A DNA stretch of 64,000 nucleotides, taken from contig MU128922.1 in assembly GCA_014904985.1 (NCBI GenBank), positions 196,249-260,248 of the forward strand, read 5' to 3'. Each line of letters starts with the position of its first letter. Positions within the stretch are counted from its first letter, which is position 1. The stretch comes from Hydnum rufescens UP504. Taxonomy: Eukaryota; Basidiomycota; Agaricomycetes; Cantharellales; Hydnaceae. Both the position numbers and the translations under genes were made by a program. The notes under the pieces were generated by a model. The model was not told where the DNA came from and made no database searches. It saw only the letters and a program-made list of their open reading frames with translations. Below, piece after piece: positions 11,223-23,717 of the stretch.

Positions 11223-12203
11223 GAAGCGTCTGGATTCAGAGGGAAAGACTAGGATTGGTGTGGAGGTGACAAGGGATTTCAGTTTGACGAAGGCATTACG
11301 TTCGGCATCGGCCCATTGGAAGGGGATGTCCGTCCGGGTGAGATCATTCAAAGGTCTGGCAACCTTAGTGAAATCCTGGATGAACTGGCAGTAGAAGTTG
11401 ATGAATCCAAGGAATGACTGCATCTCCTTCAGGTTCTTGGGTTCTGGCCATTCCATTACACCTGCAACCTTGATAGGGTCCATCTCCACATGATCCGGGG
11501 TGAACACCATCCCTAGATACTCAATCTGGTCCTGGAAGAACTCACACTTCTCGGGTTTCAAGAAGAGGTTGTTCTCCCGGAGTGTCTGCAGGATCCCTCG
11601 GACACTGCAGACATACTCCTCCCGGGTCTTGGCAAAGCTTAGGATGTCATCCAGATACATGATGCACACTCCATTGTCGATCCATTCCCGGAGGACATCA
11701 TTGATCATGTTCTGGAAGGTACCCGGAGAGTTGCAAAGTCCAAAGAACATGACCAAGGGTTCAAACAGTCCTCGGTTAGTCTGGAAAGCTGCTTTCCATT
11801 CTTCTCCATCTGCCATCTGGATATTCTGGAAGCCCCACCACAAGTCCTGTTTCCCAAACACTTTGGCTCCTCGGAGTTGGTCAATGACATCAGAGATCAG
11901 AGGTAAGGGGTATGCATTCTTGACCATGATGTCATTGAGTTTCCAGTAGTCCTGGACTAGCCGAAAACCTCCATATTTTTTCTTCACAAAGAACACTGGG
12001 GCAGCCATAGGGGATTTGGAAGGGCGGATCCAACCGGAGGCCAGGTTTTCCTTCAGGAAGTCATTGAGTTCCTTTTGCTCAGCTGGGGAGAGTGGGAAGA
12101 GTTTGGCTGGGGGAGGCAGCTGGGCTCCCTTGTTAAACTTGATATGGTGATCCCACGGTTTCCGGCCAGGGAGCTGATCAAAGGAGTCCTTGGAAAACAC
12201 ATC
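11220..12203 (-). pseudogene. Family E chromovirus reverse transcriptase
   Basis: Ty3/gypsy RT (RVT_1 type), copying element RNA to cDNA. The minus-strand frame is open over 326 codons with LNDFLKENLASGWIRPSKSP, FFVKKKYGGFRLVQDYWKLN, QDLWWGFQNIQM, MFFGLCNSPGTFQ and the active site MYLDDIL (YLDD). The connection region has WPEPKNLKEMQSFLGFINFY. Substitutions such as DYWKLN for the usual DYRxLN and QDLWWGF for DLRWGY suggest transitions at Arg codons. In-frame TGA codons bound it at both ends. Confidence 0.92.
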
Positions 12204-12900
12204 TCAGAAGTCACGGAATTCCTCTGGGACAAGCTCCTCAAACGTCTTCACTGGCTCATTTGCTTTGGCTTTTGCAGCCTCTGCCAGCCTCTGGGAAGGG
12301 GTGCTCATTGCTCGGACAATCTCAGAGTGCTCAGTGTCACTGGGGAAGTAAGCTGCGAAGATGGCATCTCCTTTTTCCAGTGTCAGGGACTCATTAATGT
12401 CGTCAGCATCATCCTCCATAGGAGTGGGAGGTGTCCAGGGTTCTTCCAGTGTCTTCCTGGAGATTCTCCCTCACCAACACTCCACGTTCCGCATCTTCTG
12501 GATCACTACACGACAGTCAGATGGGCACCGGGTCAGTGTGACTACCCCGGTTGTCCAGTCAATCTCCGGGTTGTGATGGTGAAGCCATGTGTGCCCTATG
12601 ATTCAGCTTGGTTTTCGCCCAAGTCCTGATCAGCAGAGAACACTACCCGCTCGAGTGATCGATTTGTGATGTGGAGCGATGACCTCCAACCTCCCCTTCA
12701 GCAGACAGACCCCATTTCATTCAGGTTCCATCAACATTGTATATCTGGGATTGGCGTGGCAGACGGGGTCGTATGTCTAGACATTGTTCCCTTTGCGAAG
12801 CGTTGGGTCCATTGAACAATTCTGGTGCTCGGAGTCCAGTAGGGGGCTTCACAGCAGTCGCTGCCCAGTCCACGTGATTGGATTTTCATCACCTTGATCT
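12204..12900 (-). pseudogene. Family E protease/linker region
   Basis: An acidic linker (DTEHSEIVRAMSTPSQRLAEAAKAKA...EELVPEEFRDF, 12204-12419) runs into RT through a TGA. Upstream, between 12420 and about 12900, short minus-strand frames contain protease-like pieces but no clear D-T/S-G motif that I can confirm. Position alone argues for the protease and the linker to RT. Confidence 0.55.
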
Positions 12901-14090
12901 CTGTGGCCCCTCATTCTGGGGTCTTCGGAAAGGAGCGAACAGAAGGGGCGGGTGTAGACAAGGTCAACCTCCCAGTTGAATGCTTTCAGATTCATCCACT
13001 CTCCATTGAGTCAGAGAAAAAACATGTCATGTGTCAACACTGTATGTACCAGTTTTCAAGAGAGGGAAATCTGTTGGTCGTGCAGGATGCATCCTTCACT
13101 GCTTGAACATTGGAAAGATACTGCGGAGGCAATCCCTGAGCTTGAGGCATTATTCCAGAGCTGGGAACAATTTCTGTAACTCTCGCAGATGAGTTGATCA
13201 ATGTCTCCATGGCGTGGATGATTGTTGTGGCTTCCGCGGTGGGACGGGGGCATCATCGGAGAGATGTGTCCCAACTCTTGACAGTTATAACACCATCATG
13301 CCTCTTGTTTCCGAGTCGAGTCTACATCCATGGGGAGTGAATGAATCAATGAGGAGGGTGTCAGTGCAGGGGGAGTGCGGTCGTCCTAGGAGTGATGGGT
13401 GCTGCTGCCGGGGTTTCTCTGTGGATGTGGGGTTTCTCGGAGTGTATGGGTTGTACCGGATGTGGCCTTGTCGAACCGAGATATAAGGTTTATCCAGATG
13501 CCGTGCGTGCCTGCCATCCTCCGAGTGTTCTCTGGGCAGATCACTGAGGTGCATTTTTTCCAACCAGTCTTTCATTGAGGCCCGCCTGATACCATCAATC
13601 ATGCTTCTCAAAATCCGGTCGTCCTGCCAACGGTGTCAAAGTGTCATGTATTCCTCTGCGGACATCTTCCCTTGTTTCAGATTCCGGAGTTGGGATCGTG
13701 CAGTGAAACTCCCAGTCCGGTTCTCCAAAAACAGCTGTTCAAAAAGGCAACCAGGAACCCTTCAAAAGGTCTTCGTAATGGATGTGGGTTCCGGATCTAG
13801 GAAGGAGGGGAGAGACTTTAACGGCCCATGTGCTCCGGCATTCCCGTCCTTCATCCAGGATGAGTGTGGTACAGGATTTTGTGCAACTCTGTCAGTATAG
13901 ACTCTAGGTTGGAGGAATGTTTCAGCTGGACGCGGAGCACTAGGAGAACTCTCAGTTTTCTTCTGATCACAGAGACATGGTTCGGGGTCCGCAAATTCCT
14001 TTGGCTCGTGAGCAGACGGGTATGGCCGGAGGTGCGCTGAGTGTCTGCCTGACTGCGCTGACACAAAGCCAGCAACATGCGTCCCTTGGC
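12901..14090 (-). pseudogene. Family E chromovirus gag
   Basis: Capsid-like stretches in broken minus-strand frames: around 13930-13990 a segment with ADPEP and DQKKTESS, then YTDRVAQNP and WMKDGNAGAH...LDPEPTSITKTF (13760-13900). A degenerate zinc knuckle CYNCQELGHISPMM lies at about 13257-13300, whose last Cys has been lost. Frameshifts occur every few hundred bases. A gag of this type forms the particle and binds RNA. Confidence 0.7.
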
Positions 14091-14269
14091 TCTGCAATGT
14101 TGTCCAGCTCCTCACAGGGCTGCATTTTGTTGTTGGAGTTGGGTGAGAGTGTGCGAGGGTGGTCAGGGTTAATGGCTACTGGAGGCCCTTGGACATTGAT
14201 AGCAGGAGTGGAGGGGAAATCGGCCACATACAGCAATCCAGAGTGCTCGTGAAGAGAGCTTTGGTCTTC

Positions 14270-14357
14270 TGTCCAGGGCACGCTGCGACGAGGGCACCAA
14301 ACAATGTAAACCAGGCAAATAATTCTTGGCGAAGTCCCGGTGTAATCCCAGCTAAGC
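14270..14357 (-). repeat. Remnant of the 5' LTR of the family E chromovirus
   Basis: Plus-strand TGTCCAGGGCACGCTGCGAC followed by GAGGGCACCAAACAATG matches the right edge of the E LTRs (at 7595 in inverted view and at 31779). Only about 88 bp remain before an abrupt join, near 14358, to the middle of a family A gag. Confidence 0.75.
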
Positions 14358-15190
14358 GCGACATCTTCGTCAGGAAGAGCTTTATCCCGCTTCAAGATGG
14401 TCACGGGCTGCTTAGCAGACTCTGATAAGCCCTTCTGTTCATCAGATGCACGGGCATCGCGTTTGGACGAGCTAGGCGTCATATCTTGTGGCAACATAGG
14501 CTTTTGCTGACTTGCATCTTTAACAGGCACTTCAACATAAGCGCGATTAGGCCGTTCGGATCGTTCGGGTCGCTTTCCCTTTGGATCGTCCTTATCATAC
14601 GGTTCTGTTCGCTTCTGACCTCGGTTTTGGGCTCGCTCAGCCGGGAAAACATCATACTCGTATTCCCCAAACGTCGCGAACTCGTGGTTAAAGGAGTTAT
14701 ACCTTGGTAAGCCATCCGCTTCAACGTTAGAGGCATTCGCTATTTGTTCCTGCAGAACTCGGGCGACGCCTCCTTTATCCACGTCACCACGAGGCAAATC
14801 CGAGCCATCGAACTTCACGAGACGTCCCTCATGCGAAAACTTCAAAATCTTCTTCGCAATAAAAGCTTTGGTCTCCGGGCAGTCCCTCAGTGAGTGCCCG
14901 TTCTCTGTGCACATGAAACACGTTATTGATGATCCAGAAGGCCTCGAAGGCCTTTAGGAGGCCTCTTTGTTGACTATCCGCTCGGATCGGATCGTCAAAC
15001 GCGATCTTATCGACAAGGTCGTCGATATCTCGACTTAGAACGGAGTCCCGGGCTCCTGCGCCTGGGGCTTAGCTTCCTGTTGGAGTTTTTGTAGTAGGTT
15101 CTTCTTTCTTGACTTTCGAACTCAAGTCTACGCGACGTTTTCTTAGACTTAGATCGATACTATCTTCTCCGACCATCCGAATCGGATATA
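14358..15190 (-). pseudogene. Family A element 2 gag, C-terminal part
   Basis: Matches element 1 gag (about 3715-4540) at high identity, including the knuckle CFMCTENGHSLRDC near 14873-14914, the TKAFIAKKILKFSHEGRLVK stretch and the Lys/Arg-rich part downstream. The minus-strand frame is open from 14914 to about 14358, then runs into unrelated E LTR sequence. No protease or pol follows, so the element is truncated here or misjoined. From about 15190 rightwards the sequence quality collapses. Confidence 0.82.
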
Positions 15191-18100
15191 CTGGGAGGAC
15201 TCCGTCGTTCCCGAAATTCCGGAGGAAAAAAACCTTTCGTTAAAAGCCCCCCCCCGGTTCTTTTTTTGGCTTTCGAGCCCTTCCCGGGAGGCCCTTTTTT
15301 TTTATCGTCCATCCCCACTCAAAACAACCCGCGGGTAAAAGTGATTCTTTTTCCCGGACTTTAAGGACTGGGTTTTTAAACAAGGTAAAAAAACTAATGT
15401 AACCCCTTCGTTTTTTCCCCAAAATAGGCGGGGGGTTTTTTTTTTTCGTCAAGGTTTCCCGTTTTCCCCCCAAAACAAAAAAGCCCTTTCAAAAAGATTT
15501 TTCCAAACATAAGGGATTTTTTTTCCCGGAATTGTTTTTTTTTTTTTCCCCCCAAAAACGGAAAAAAAGGGGGGTAAAAAAAAAAACGAGGGTTTTTATT
15601 TTTTTAATTCCCTCCAAAAGAAGTAAGTCCGTTTTGGGTTTTTTATCGGGGTTCTTTCCAAGAAAATTTTAAGGGACCGCGCGATCCCTTCCAAAAAGCG
15701 CTATTTTTTTCGCGATAACTTTGGGGAATTTTTTGCGGTAAAATAAATATTCAATCAAATTTTTTGAACAGACGTTTAAAATTTTTTACGGGGCTTTTTT
15801 TTTTTTTTTTTTTCCTTTACTTAGTTTTTTTTTTTTTTGATTTGAAAAGGTTTGATCGAGTTTTTTTTGTAAATTACCGGTTTTTTTCCTTCTTTTTTTC
15901 AAGACCGGATTTAATGTAAAACTCGAGTAAATCGAGCCTTATTAAAAAAATTAACCATCTCAAGTCGTCGCCCGAGTAAATTCATCGGTTTGTCCCTCAA
16001 TGGAACCGGCTTAGGACTTTTAGTTGTCCACAATTAAACGAGTTGATTTTTGGCGGCCAAAAATTTTATGGGCTTGGGTTGGTAAGGCTTTTTTCGCCGT
16101 GGAACGTAAAAAAAAAAAACTCGTAAAAATTTTCCGCCGAGGAAAAATGTTAAAAGATCAAATTTCCCAAAAGTTAAAACCCTGGGGGGGCCCCGTTTCT
16201 CTTTTTTTTGGGAACGAAGGTTTTCCCGGCAATGGCGAGTTTTTTTGAGAAATTGTCGCTGGAAAGGAAAAACCAATTATTGAGGAAACAATTGGTTGGA
16301 GAAAATTTTGTTTGGCAAAAGTGTTTATGGTTAATTTAGGGGGTCCGGAATTTTGAGATAACTTTGAAAGGGATTCCCTTTGTTAAAAAGGACCACCAAA
16401 AAATTTTTTTGTTAAAAAGCAAAAAAAGGTTGGTTTTTTTTTTTAATTTTTAAAGCCAACTTCAACTTTACTTTTGTCCCCACGGATTGTTTTTTTTGAG
16501 CCGGGGAAACGAAAGAAAGGGGAATCAAAAAACAGATTTTTTTAATCCCGGATTTTTCTTTTTCAGTTTCGAGTTGGGGGAAAAGGGTTCTTTTTGGAAA
16601 ACAGGGGAAAATTGCCAGTGGGAGCAAAAACAAAGCCCAAAGCCAATTTAACAGTTGAGAAAATGTTGGTCTTTTTTTTTCAGTTCAAATTACCAAAAAC
16701 ACCCCTTTAAAAGAAAGCAATCTTCTTCTTTGAGCCCTTAGTTCAAAAGTGGGTAGTTAGAATTTCCGGCTTTTTTTTTTTTTTTTTTTTTTGTAGTGAA
16801 AGGAAAAAATCAAACCCCCAAGGGAAAAAACCAGCAGCTGTTCCCAAGGAGCTTTTTTTTCAAAAAACTTGGAAAGGGAGGGGGGGAAGAAAAACTTAAA
16901 ATTGAATTTTTGTTTGGTGCTAGCTGAAACTCTTAAAATATCAAACATCCCAAAAGACTTTCTTTCGACTCCAAATAGAAAAGTTGAAAAAGTCGGGAAA
17001 AAACCTTTTTTTAAAGGGACCACCCACAGAAAGAAAAAGAAAATCAAGTATAATAAATCTTTCAAAAAACTGAAAAATGGAAAAATTTAAATTTCCAATT
17101 TTTTTTTCAAGATAAAAAAGGGGGAAAAGATTTTTGAAAAAAAACCACATTACATGCTAAATTTCCTTCCTTTCAAACCCTGGACAAGGTTTTTTTTCCC
17201 CTTTTTTTTTTTTTAAGGGAAAAAGGTTGGGAATTAGGTTTCCCTTTCCCTTGAGGTTTTCTTTTTTTTCCTTCCCATCGGACAAATAAAGAAGGGCGGA
17301 AAAGTTTATAAATTCGCTTTAATTTTTTTGAATTGGTGGAAAAGCAAAGGGGGGAGTCAAAAAAAATGGGGGAGGGAAGGTTTTTGTCTTTTTTGTGAAA
17401 ATTGGAGTTTTCGCGTCCCGCTCGTTTTTTTTTTTGCCCCTTTTTGGGTTTTTACCGTTTCCCGAATTTGCCCGGGCAATTTTTTTTAAAAACAGCTTTT
17501 TTTTCAGGCAATTTGGTTTTTCCCGTTTTTTTTTTTTGAGTCGATCCGAAATCAAAACTTGGGGACGGAAAAAGAAAAATTTTCGAAAAATACTCCTTCA
17601 GAGTTAAAACATTGAATCCATGGCAAAAAAAAGATATTTGTTAAACAGGGGACCATTTTTTTTTGAATCGTTCGTTTTTTTTTCGTGTTTTTTTGGTAAA
17701 ATGGGTTTTAAACCGTTTTTCGGGAATAAGGTTTTAAAACGAATTTCGTATTCTTTCTGGCGCGGGTCCGTTTTTTTTTCCGAGTCGATCGATCAAAAAA
17801 AATTGAACGAGAAATTTTTTTTTTCGAAAAATACTTCACTTCAGAGTAAGTGGGGGCAGCCCCTATTTCTTTTTGGATCATGTTTTTTGGATTTGGAATT
17901 CCCGGCGAGTTTCAGAATTAAGACTAAGGCCCCGGTTCGGCAAAATTCGGTTTTTACATAATCAAAAATTTCCCATTTGCCCCTTTTAAGGCAATAGGCC
18001 ATGGGCTTTTTGGAAAAGAGCAAGGCAAGTTCAAAAATCCCCAGATTGAAGAAAAGGATTTTTGGGCAAGTTTTTTGCATTGCCTTTTGTCCCCCAAAGA

Positions 18101-19138
18101 AAATGGACTTTTTTTTTGAAAGTAGGGCATAAAACTGCCCCTTTTTTTTTGAATTGAGGCTGTTTTTTGGAACAGTCCCGACGGATTAGTCAATTAAATT
18201 GACCTTTTTTGGGTAAGACATGGTAAAAAGGAAATGAAGGCGAATTTATTTAAAATGGGTTTTTTGGGAAAAGGGGTTAAAGGAAACAAATTCAATTTTG
18301 AAAATTTTTCTTTTTTTTGAATAAAACGAATTGCGGATTAAAAAATTTCAAAATGAGCCGCGGTGACATAAATAAATTTTTTGGGGATTTTTCGTTGTCG
18401 TAGGGAAAAATGGCCCTTCGGATTGAGGAAATTTTTTTCTTTAAATGGTTTGGGTTAAGGGAATTTTTTTTTAAAATTCCCTCAAACCGTTTTTGGAGAC
18501 AAAAAAAAATATCCATGTTTTTTTGCCGCCTTTTTTCGCAAAGTAAACAATCAGTGGTGAAGCCCTGGGACTAGTTTTTTTTTTTAAACTGACGATTGCC
18601 TCCGCTTATTCGCATTCAAAAAATTGGTTCCAACCACTCCGGGTTTTTTTTTTGGTGGGTTATAACTTTGGATATCCTTCCCGTTCAACTCTGGTTTTTT
18701 TTTTTTTTTTAACCTTTTTTATTTTTTTTTTTTAGATTGACTGAAAAGCTTTTTTTTTTAAGTTCGAAAACTCTTCCTTTTGTGCGAGTGACTAACCCGA
18801 AATATAAGGATGAGAAAAAAAGCAAGATTTTTTTTTTTTTTTTAGAAGTTGGTCCCTAGTCCCTTTTTTTTAAAAATATTATTGTTTTTTGGAATTTTCA
18901 ATTTGGGCCCCCTTGTCAAGAATTTTCCCTGGAACCTCTTTGGCCTTTTTTTTCAAAAATCGGCCCTAGAATTTTTTTTAATTGTTGGAGTTTTTTCTTC
19001 CTGTTTTTTCCCCTTTGTTTTTTTTTTTTTCTTTTTTTGGGAAAATAATTCCCTTAAAGTTTTTCAAACAGTTTCTATTTCTTCCACGTTTGCTTTTTTT
19101 TGTTTTCAAATATTTTTTTTCCCCCTCCTTCTTTTTTT

Positions 19139-19177
<39 letters not shown>

Positions 19178-20629
19178 AAAGGTGGCCAGACAACGTGGTT
19201 TTTCAAAACCATGTTTTTTTTTTTTTGAACCGTCAGGTTTTTCTTTTATTTTTTTTGTAACACATTTTTTACCGTGGAGTTTTGGTTTATTTTTCAACTT
19301 CAGTTTTGAAAAGAAAAGAGAAAAAAAAAGGAAAAAGATTTTGGTTTTTTTTTTTGAAGAAACAGACAGGTTTTTTTTGAAAAAAGAAGAAATTTGCCAA
19401 AAATAGGGGTGGGTTAAGGTGAATTCAATGAAACGGCAATTTTGGGGGTTAAAAAAAAAAGAACCTCAAGTTTGCAATTCAAACTCAAGAAGAAAAGGAA
19501 AAAGAAAAAAAAAAGCCTAGAGTGAATTTGATTTTTTTTTTTTTTGCAGATTGATTTTTCGGTGATTGATTTTTGGAAAGGGGAAATTGGGAGGAAAAAG
19601 GGAAAAAAAAAAGTGGATGAAGTTTGGTTTTTTGAGCCAACGGAACACCAAGTTCCTTTTTTTTTTTTGAGGTCGTTGGGAGTGGGGTCGATATGAAAAA
19701 GGTTTTTTTTTTAATTCAGGGGCAAACGTATCTTTTCCCCCCCTAAAATTTTGTCCACCTTGTGGGTGTAAAAAGGTTTTTCCCTTTTTGTTTCTTTTTT
19801 TTGTGGCATTTAAGGAAAAAATAAGAAGGGGTTTGGTTTTTTTTTTTTTTTTAAAACCGTTTAAAACAACATTTTTCTTTTTTTCGACTTTTATTTTTTC
19901 TTTCGACTTCCTAAATTCATAATCAAATCCTCTTTCCCTTTTTTCCCTTTCTTTTTTCCTGCAATAGGGCCGAAACAATTAAGGGTTTTTGGCGAGAAAT
20001 TTGGGGGTTTTTTTAACGACCCGAGGGAAACTTTTGTCCCATGGAGTTTTTTTTTGAAACGGAAAAAAAATTCTGTTGGGGTTTCCAAAGCTTTTAAAGC
20101 AGAGCCATTCTTTTTATTCGCGCCCAGTTTTGGTTCCCCCTGGAATTTTTTTTTTTGAAACCTTGCGGGTAAATTTAATTTCCTCGAAATTTCGTGGTTT
20201 TTTTAAAAGGCTTTTTGGGGCAACTTCTTGAGAGGAGGAAAAAAATTGGAAAACAACGACTTTTTCCCATCTCTGCAAAAAAAACCATCATTTAGAAGTT
20301 TTTTAAGGTTAAAAAAAAGGCGCCTTGGGCAAAAAAAATGATGAGTGGAGGAATGGAAAGCAAAATAAATTCCAAGGGAAGTATTAACGTTTTTCCCTTT
20401 TCTTTTGTTTCTGAACCTTTTAAAAACATGTCCCCAAATGGTTGGGGGAAAGAAGAAAAAAAAAGATGGTTTGGGAAAAAAAAACTTTGTCCAATCTTTG
20501 TTTGTTTAATTCAAAGTTTCTTTGGTTTGGCTTGCTTGGCCAAAAGCCGCAAAATAACTTTGTAAAAAAATTTACCGACACGATAGAAATTCTTTTTTTT
20601 TATTCATTTTTACGGAAGCCAAAATCTTT
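15190..20629. other. Corrupted, homopolymer-inflated sequence: a degraded family A gag/LTR plus unknown flank
   Basis: Runs of 5-33 identical bases appear everywhere, mainly T and A (the longest at about 19143-19176). From 15190 to about 18488 the order of recognisable words follows family A gag, PBS (about 16376-16398) and LTR (about 16410-18488), but stretched about 1.5-fold: the 1382-bp LTR occupies about 2080 bp. From 18490 to 20629 I recognise nothing. All ORFs here are artefacts of the runs. This looks like low-quality read sequence built into the assembly, not biology. Confidence 0.85.
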
Positions 20630-20654
20630 NNNNNNNNNNNNNNNNNNNNNNNNN
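20630..20654. other. Assembly gap of 25 N
   Basis: Exactly 25 N, the same size as the gap at 59209-59233, so a placeholder and not a measured size. It separates the corrupted stretch from clean family A sequence. Confidence 0.99.
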
Positions 20655-20884
20655 CTTAAATACCGTCCAGTCGTCGCCCGAGTATTCATCGAGTGTCTCG
20701 ATGAACCGCTCGGACTTAGTGTCACAATAACGAGTGATTTGGCGGACCATTTGGGCTGGTGTAAGGCCACCGCGGACGTACAGAACTCGTATTCCGCGAG
20801 GAAATGTAAGATCCGTTTCCCAGTAAACCTGGGGGCGTCTCTGGAACGAGGTCCAGGCATGCGAGTGAATGTCGGTGAAGACAT
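20655..20884 (-). pseudogene. Family A element 2 gag, N-terminal part
   Basis: Starts at the ATG at 20884 with the same N-terminus as element 1 (MSSPTFTRMPGPRSRDAPRF). A small indel near 20768, relative to element 1, shifts the frame: the sequence continues in another frame as LTPAQMVRQITRYCDTKSER and ends DEYSGDDWTVFK at the gap. About 400 bp of gag, equivalent to 4540-4947 of element 1, is missing between here and 15190. Confidence 0.8.
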
Positions 20885-20948
20885 TATTGAGACGTGAGAA
20901 ATTGTTGCAAGTGTTGGTAATAGGGGTCCGAATTGAGATACTTGAGAT

Positions 20949-20966
20949 CCCCTGTAAGGACCACCA
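20949..20966 (-). other. Primer-binding site, family A element 2
   Basis: Same 18-mer as at 5240-5257, three bases from the LTR edge at 20970. Confidence 0.75.
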
Positions 20967-20969
20967 ATT

Positions 20970-22351
20970 TGTAAGCAGGATGGTTGTCAACCAATCCAAC
21001 TACTGTCCACGATGTTGAGCTGGGGACGAAAGAGGGGATCACAGATCTAATCCGGATGTTCAGGTTCGAATGGGGGAAGGTCTTTTGAACAGGGGAAATT
21101 GCAGTGAGCCAACAAAGCCCAAGCAATTAAGTGAGAATGTGTCTTTCAGTCAAATTACCACACCCTAAGAATCTCTTCTTGAGACCTTAGTCAAAGTGTA
21201 GTTAGAATTCGCTTTTTGTAGTGAGAAATCACCCAGGGACCAGCAGCTGTTCAAGGAGCTTCAAACTGGAGGGAGGGGGGAGAACTAATGAATTTGTGTG
21301 CTAGCTGCACCTAATATACAATCCAGACTTCGACTCAATAGAAAGTGAAAAAGTCGGACTTAAGGGACACACAGAGAAAAAGAAATCAAGTTAAAATCTT
21401 CAAAACTGATGGAGATATTCCAATTTCAAGATAAAAGGGGAGATTGACACATTACATGCTATTCCTCCTTCAAACCTGGACAAGTTCCCTTAAGGAAAAG
21501 TGGAATAGGTCGCCCTGAGGTCTTCTCCATCGGACATAAGAGGGCCGGAAGTAATTCGCTATTTTGAATGGTGGAGCAAAGGGGGAGTCATGGGGAGGGA
21601 GTTGTCTTGTGAAAAATGGAGTTCGCGTCCGCTCGTTTTGCCCTTGGTACCGTTCGATGCGCATTTTTAACAGCTTTCAGGGCATGGTCGTTTCGAGTCG
21701 ATCCGATCAAAACTGACGGAGAAATTCGAAAAATACTCCTTCAGAGTATGAATCATGGCAAGATATTGTTACAGGGACCGCATTTTTGATCCGTTCGTTT
21801 CGTGTTTGGTACCGTTCGATAGGTACGATTCGTATCTTTCTGGGCGCGGTCGTTTCGAGTCGATCCGATCAAAAATGACGGAGAAATTCGAAAAATACTC
21901 CTTCAGAGTAGTGCAGCCCCTATCTGGATCATGTGATGGATCCGCGAGTCCAGAATTGGAACTAGGCCCGGTCCGCGTCGTTACATAATCACAATTCATC
22001 GCCCTTAAGGCAATAGGATGGCTTGGAAGAGCAGGCAAGTCATCCAGACTTGAAGAAAGATGGCAAGTTGAATTGCCTTGTCCAAAGAAAATGGACTTGA
22101 AGTAGGGCATAAACTGCCCCTTTTTGATGAGGACTGTTGAAGTCCGACGGATAGTCAATAAATTGACTGGTAGACATGGTAAAGGAATGAGGCGATATTA
22201 TGGGTTGGAAAGGGGTAGGAATCCAATTGATTTCTTGAATAAACGAATGGCGATAAAATTAAATGAGCGCGGTGACATATAATTGATTCGTTCGTAGGGA
22301 AAATGGCCTCGGATGAGGATTTCTATGGTGTAGGGATTTATCCCTCCAACA
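20970..22351 (-). repeat. 5' LTR of family A element 2 (1382 bp)
   Basis: Nearly identical to 5261-6642 with the same terminal sequences and length, which suggests recent activity of this family. Differences are single substitutions and a few 1-base indels. Right of its outer end, at 22352, lies family C related sequence. Confidence 0.92.
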
Positions 22352-22361
22352 CCGCCTAAAA

Positions 22362-22412
22362 ACATCTAGTTAGACTATTTAAATGCAAGGCTCATTGTAT
22401 CTAACTAGATGT
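22362..22412. other. Perfect 13-bp hairpin stem
   Basis: ACATCTAGTTAGA (22362-22374) and its exact reverse complement (22400-22412) are separated by 25 bp. It lies just inside the junction with the family A LTR. No function is assigned. It could be a short foldback element or a 3'-end signal. Confidence 0.55.
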
Positions 22413-22974
22413 ACATTTGTGGCTGACCGGGTTGCCTTCCCCTATCCTCTTCCTCTCTCTCTCATTAAAAACAAAAAGAAATATGTGCTCACCCCAATGT
22501 ACCATCTCTCTTGCCCGAAGGAAAAACCCCTCCTTTGCCCTGCTTTCTCTCCATGTAAAAACTATGTCACCTGTTGGCAAAACAATGTCCATTTTTCCTA
22601 ACTCTCATTTCTCTCAAAGTCTGAAAGCCTTTATGTTGCTTGAATCCTTTTCTTAAAACTGACCTTGCCTGGTGATGTGAACTTGTCAAAAAGAAAAAAA
22701 AAAATCCAATCAAAATCAAAAGAAAAAAAGTCATAGCCCATATAAAAACAAAATTCCACAAGTCTGTAACAACAAAACACACTAATTAGAAGACTTGTGA
22801 CTTAACTGGCAAACAAAAATTAATCAAAATTTCACCGAACCCAAAACTGAACCTGAACCAAGTGCCCTGAAAATCCAAAGGTCCTCTCAAGTCTAGACCG
22901 TCTCAAATCCATTCATAAAAGCACTTCTCACACAAAAATCCTCTTTCCTCATCCCATCCACTGACTCTAAAAGA

Positions 22975-23403
22975 ATGTATGTCAAAAACAACATGACTCA
23001 TATAAATGCTTACCTAAAAAGGGGTAGAACACCATTGATTATGCCTACCAATGCATTTATCACCACCATTTCTGAAACCCACACAGAACTCTCATCCAAC
23101 CTCGATGATGTATACATCCTGGATGATACAATAGGACACATGATTTTCTTCATGCAGCACATCAGGGACCGGAATGACCCAATTCTAAATCTCCATGTTG
23201 GATGAAGAGGCTACTTTTGCCCCAACACAACAACCACAGTCCAAATGTATATGATCGCCTGCATTGAATCATACTGCGTAACCTGAGACTACTCCGATGA
23301 CTCCGATTTTCATGTGAGGGTGGAGATAAGGACACTTGTATATGGGAATGTCGATAGAAGGATGGTCTACCTTCCTACGTTCACCCACTGCCCTCCCAAA
23401 TGA
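22975..23403 (+). pseudogene. Accessory ORF a (copy 1), interrupted
   Basis: Unknown protein of about 120 aa from the ATG at 23041 (or 22975). Motifs: SETHTELSSNLDDVYI, RDRNDPILNLHVG, GYFCPNTTTT and a C-terminal YLPTFTHCPP. Two in-frame TGA codons are absent from copy 2 (44227 on). One of them replaces a CGA. The LNLH.G..GYFCPN segment resembles LALHVGEFSIFYPN in ORF b, so a and b appear to be duplicated domains. No signal peptide, membrane segment or known catalytic motif is visible. Confidence 0.55.
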
Positions 23404-23717
23404 ACCATCATCATCATCATTGAATCACCTCTAAAAATAAAAATCTTCCTCCATCACAAAAAAGCCAGGTGAATGAAAAACACCAAAAATGGAAAAGGGG
23501 AACATAAACAGCGGGTCTGGTCACATGTCAAAACCAAACAACTGGAGACAAAAGTCATTGAAAAATGTGGACCACACGCCTTCATCTGCAATTCTAAAAA
23601 CTCCCACTACAACCTCGAAAAAGCCATGAGTTCAACCAGTATGTGAAAACTGCAATCATTAAGGACATTCATTAAACATTCAGGAACTCAGGCGATATCA
23701 AGAACTCAGGCAATAAT

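Noticed and set aside
18849..19300. Phe-rich or Lys-rich ORFs
   Set aside because: Translations of poly-T/poly-A runs in corrupted sequence.
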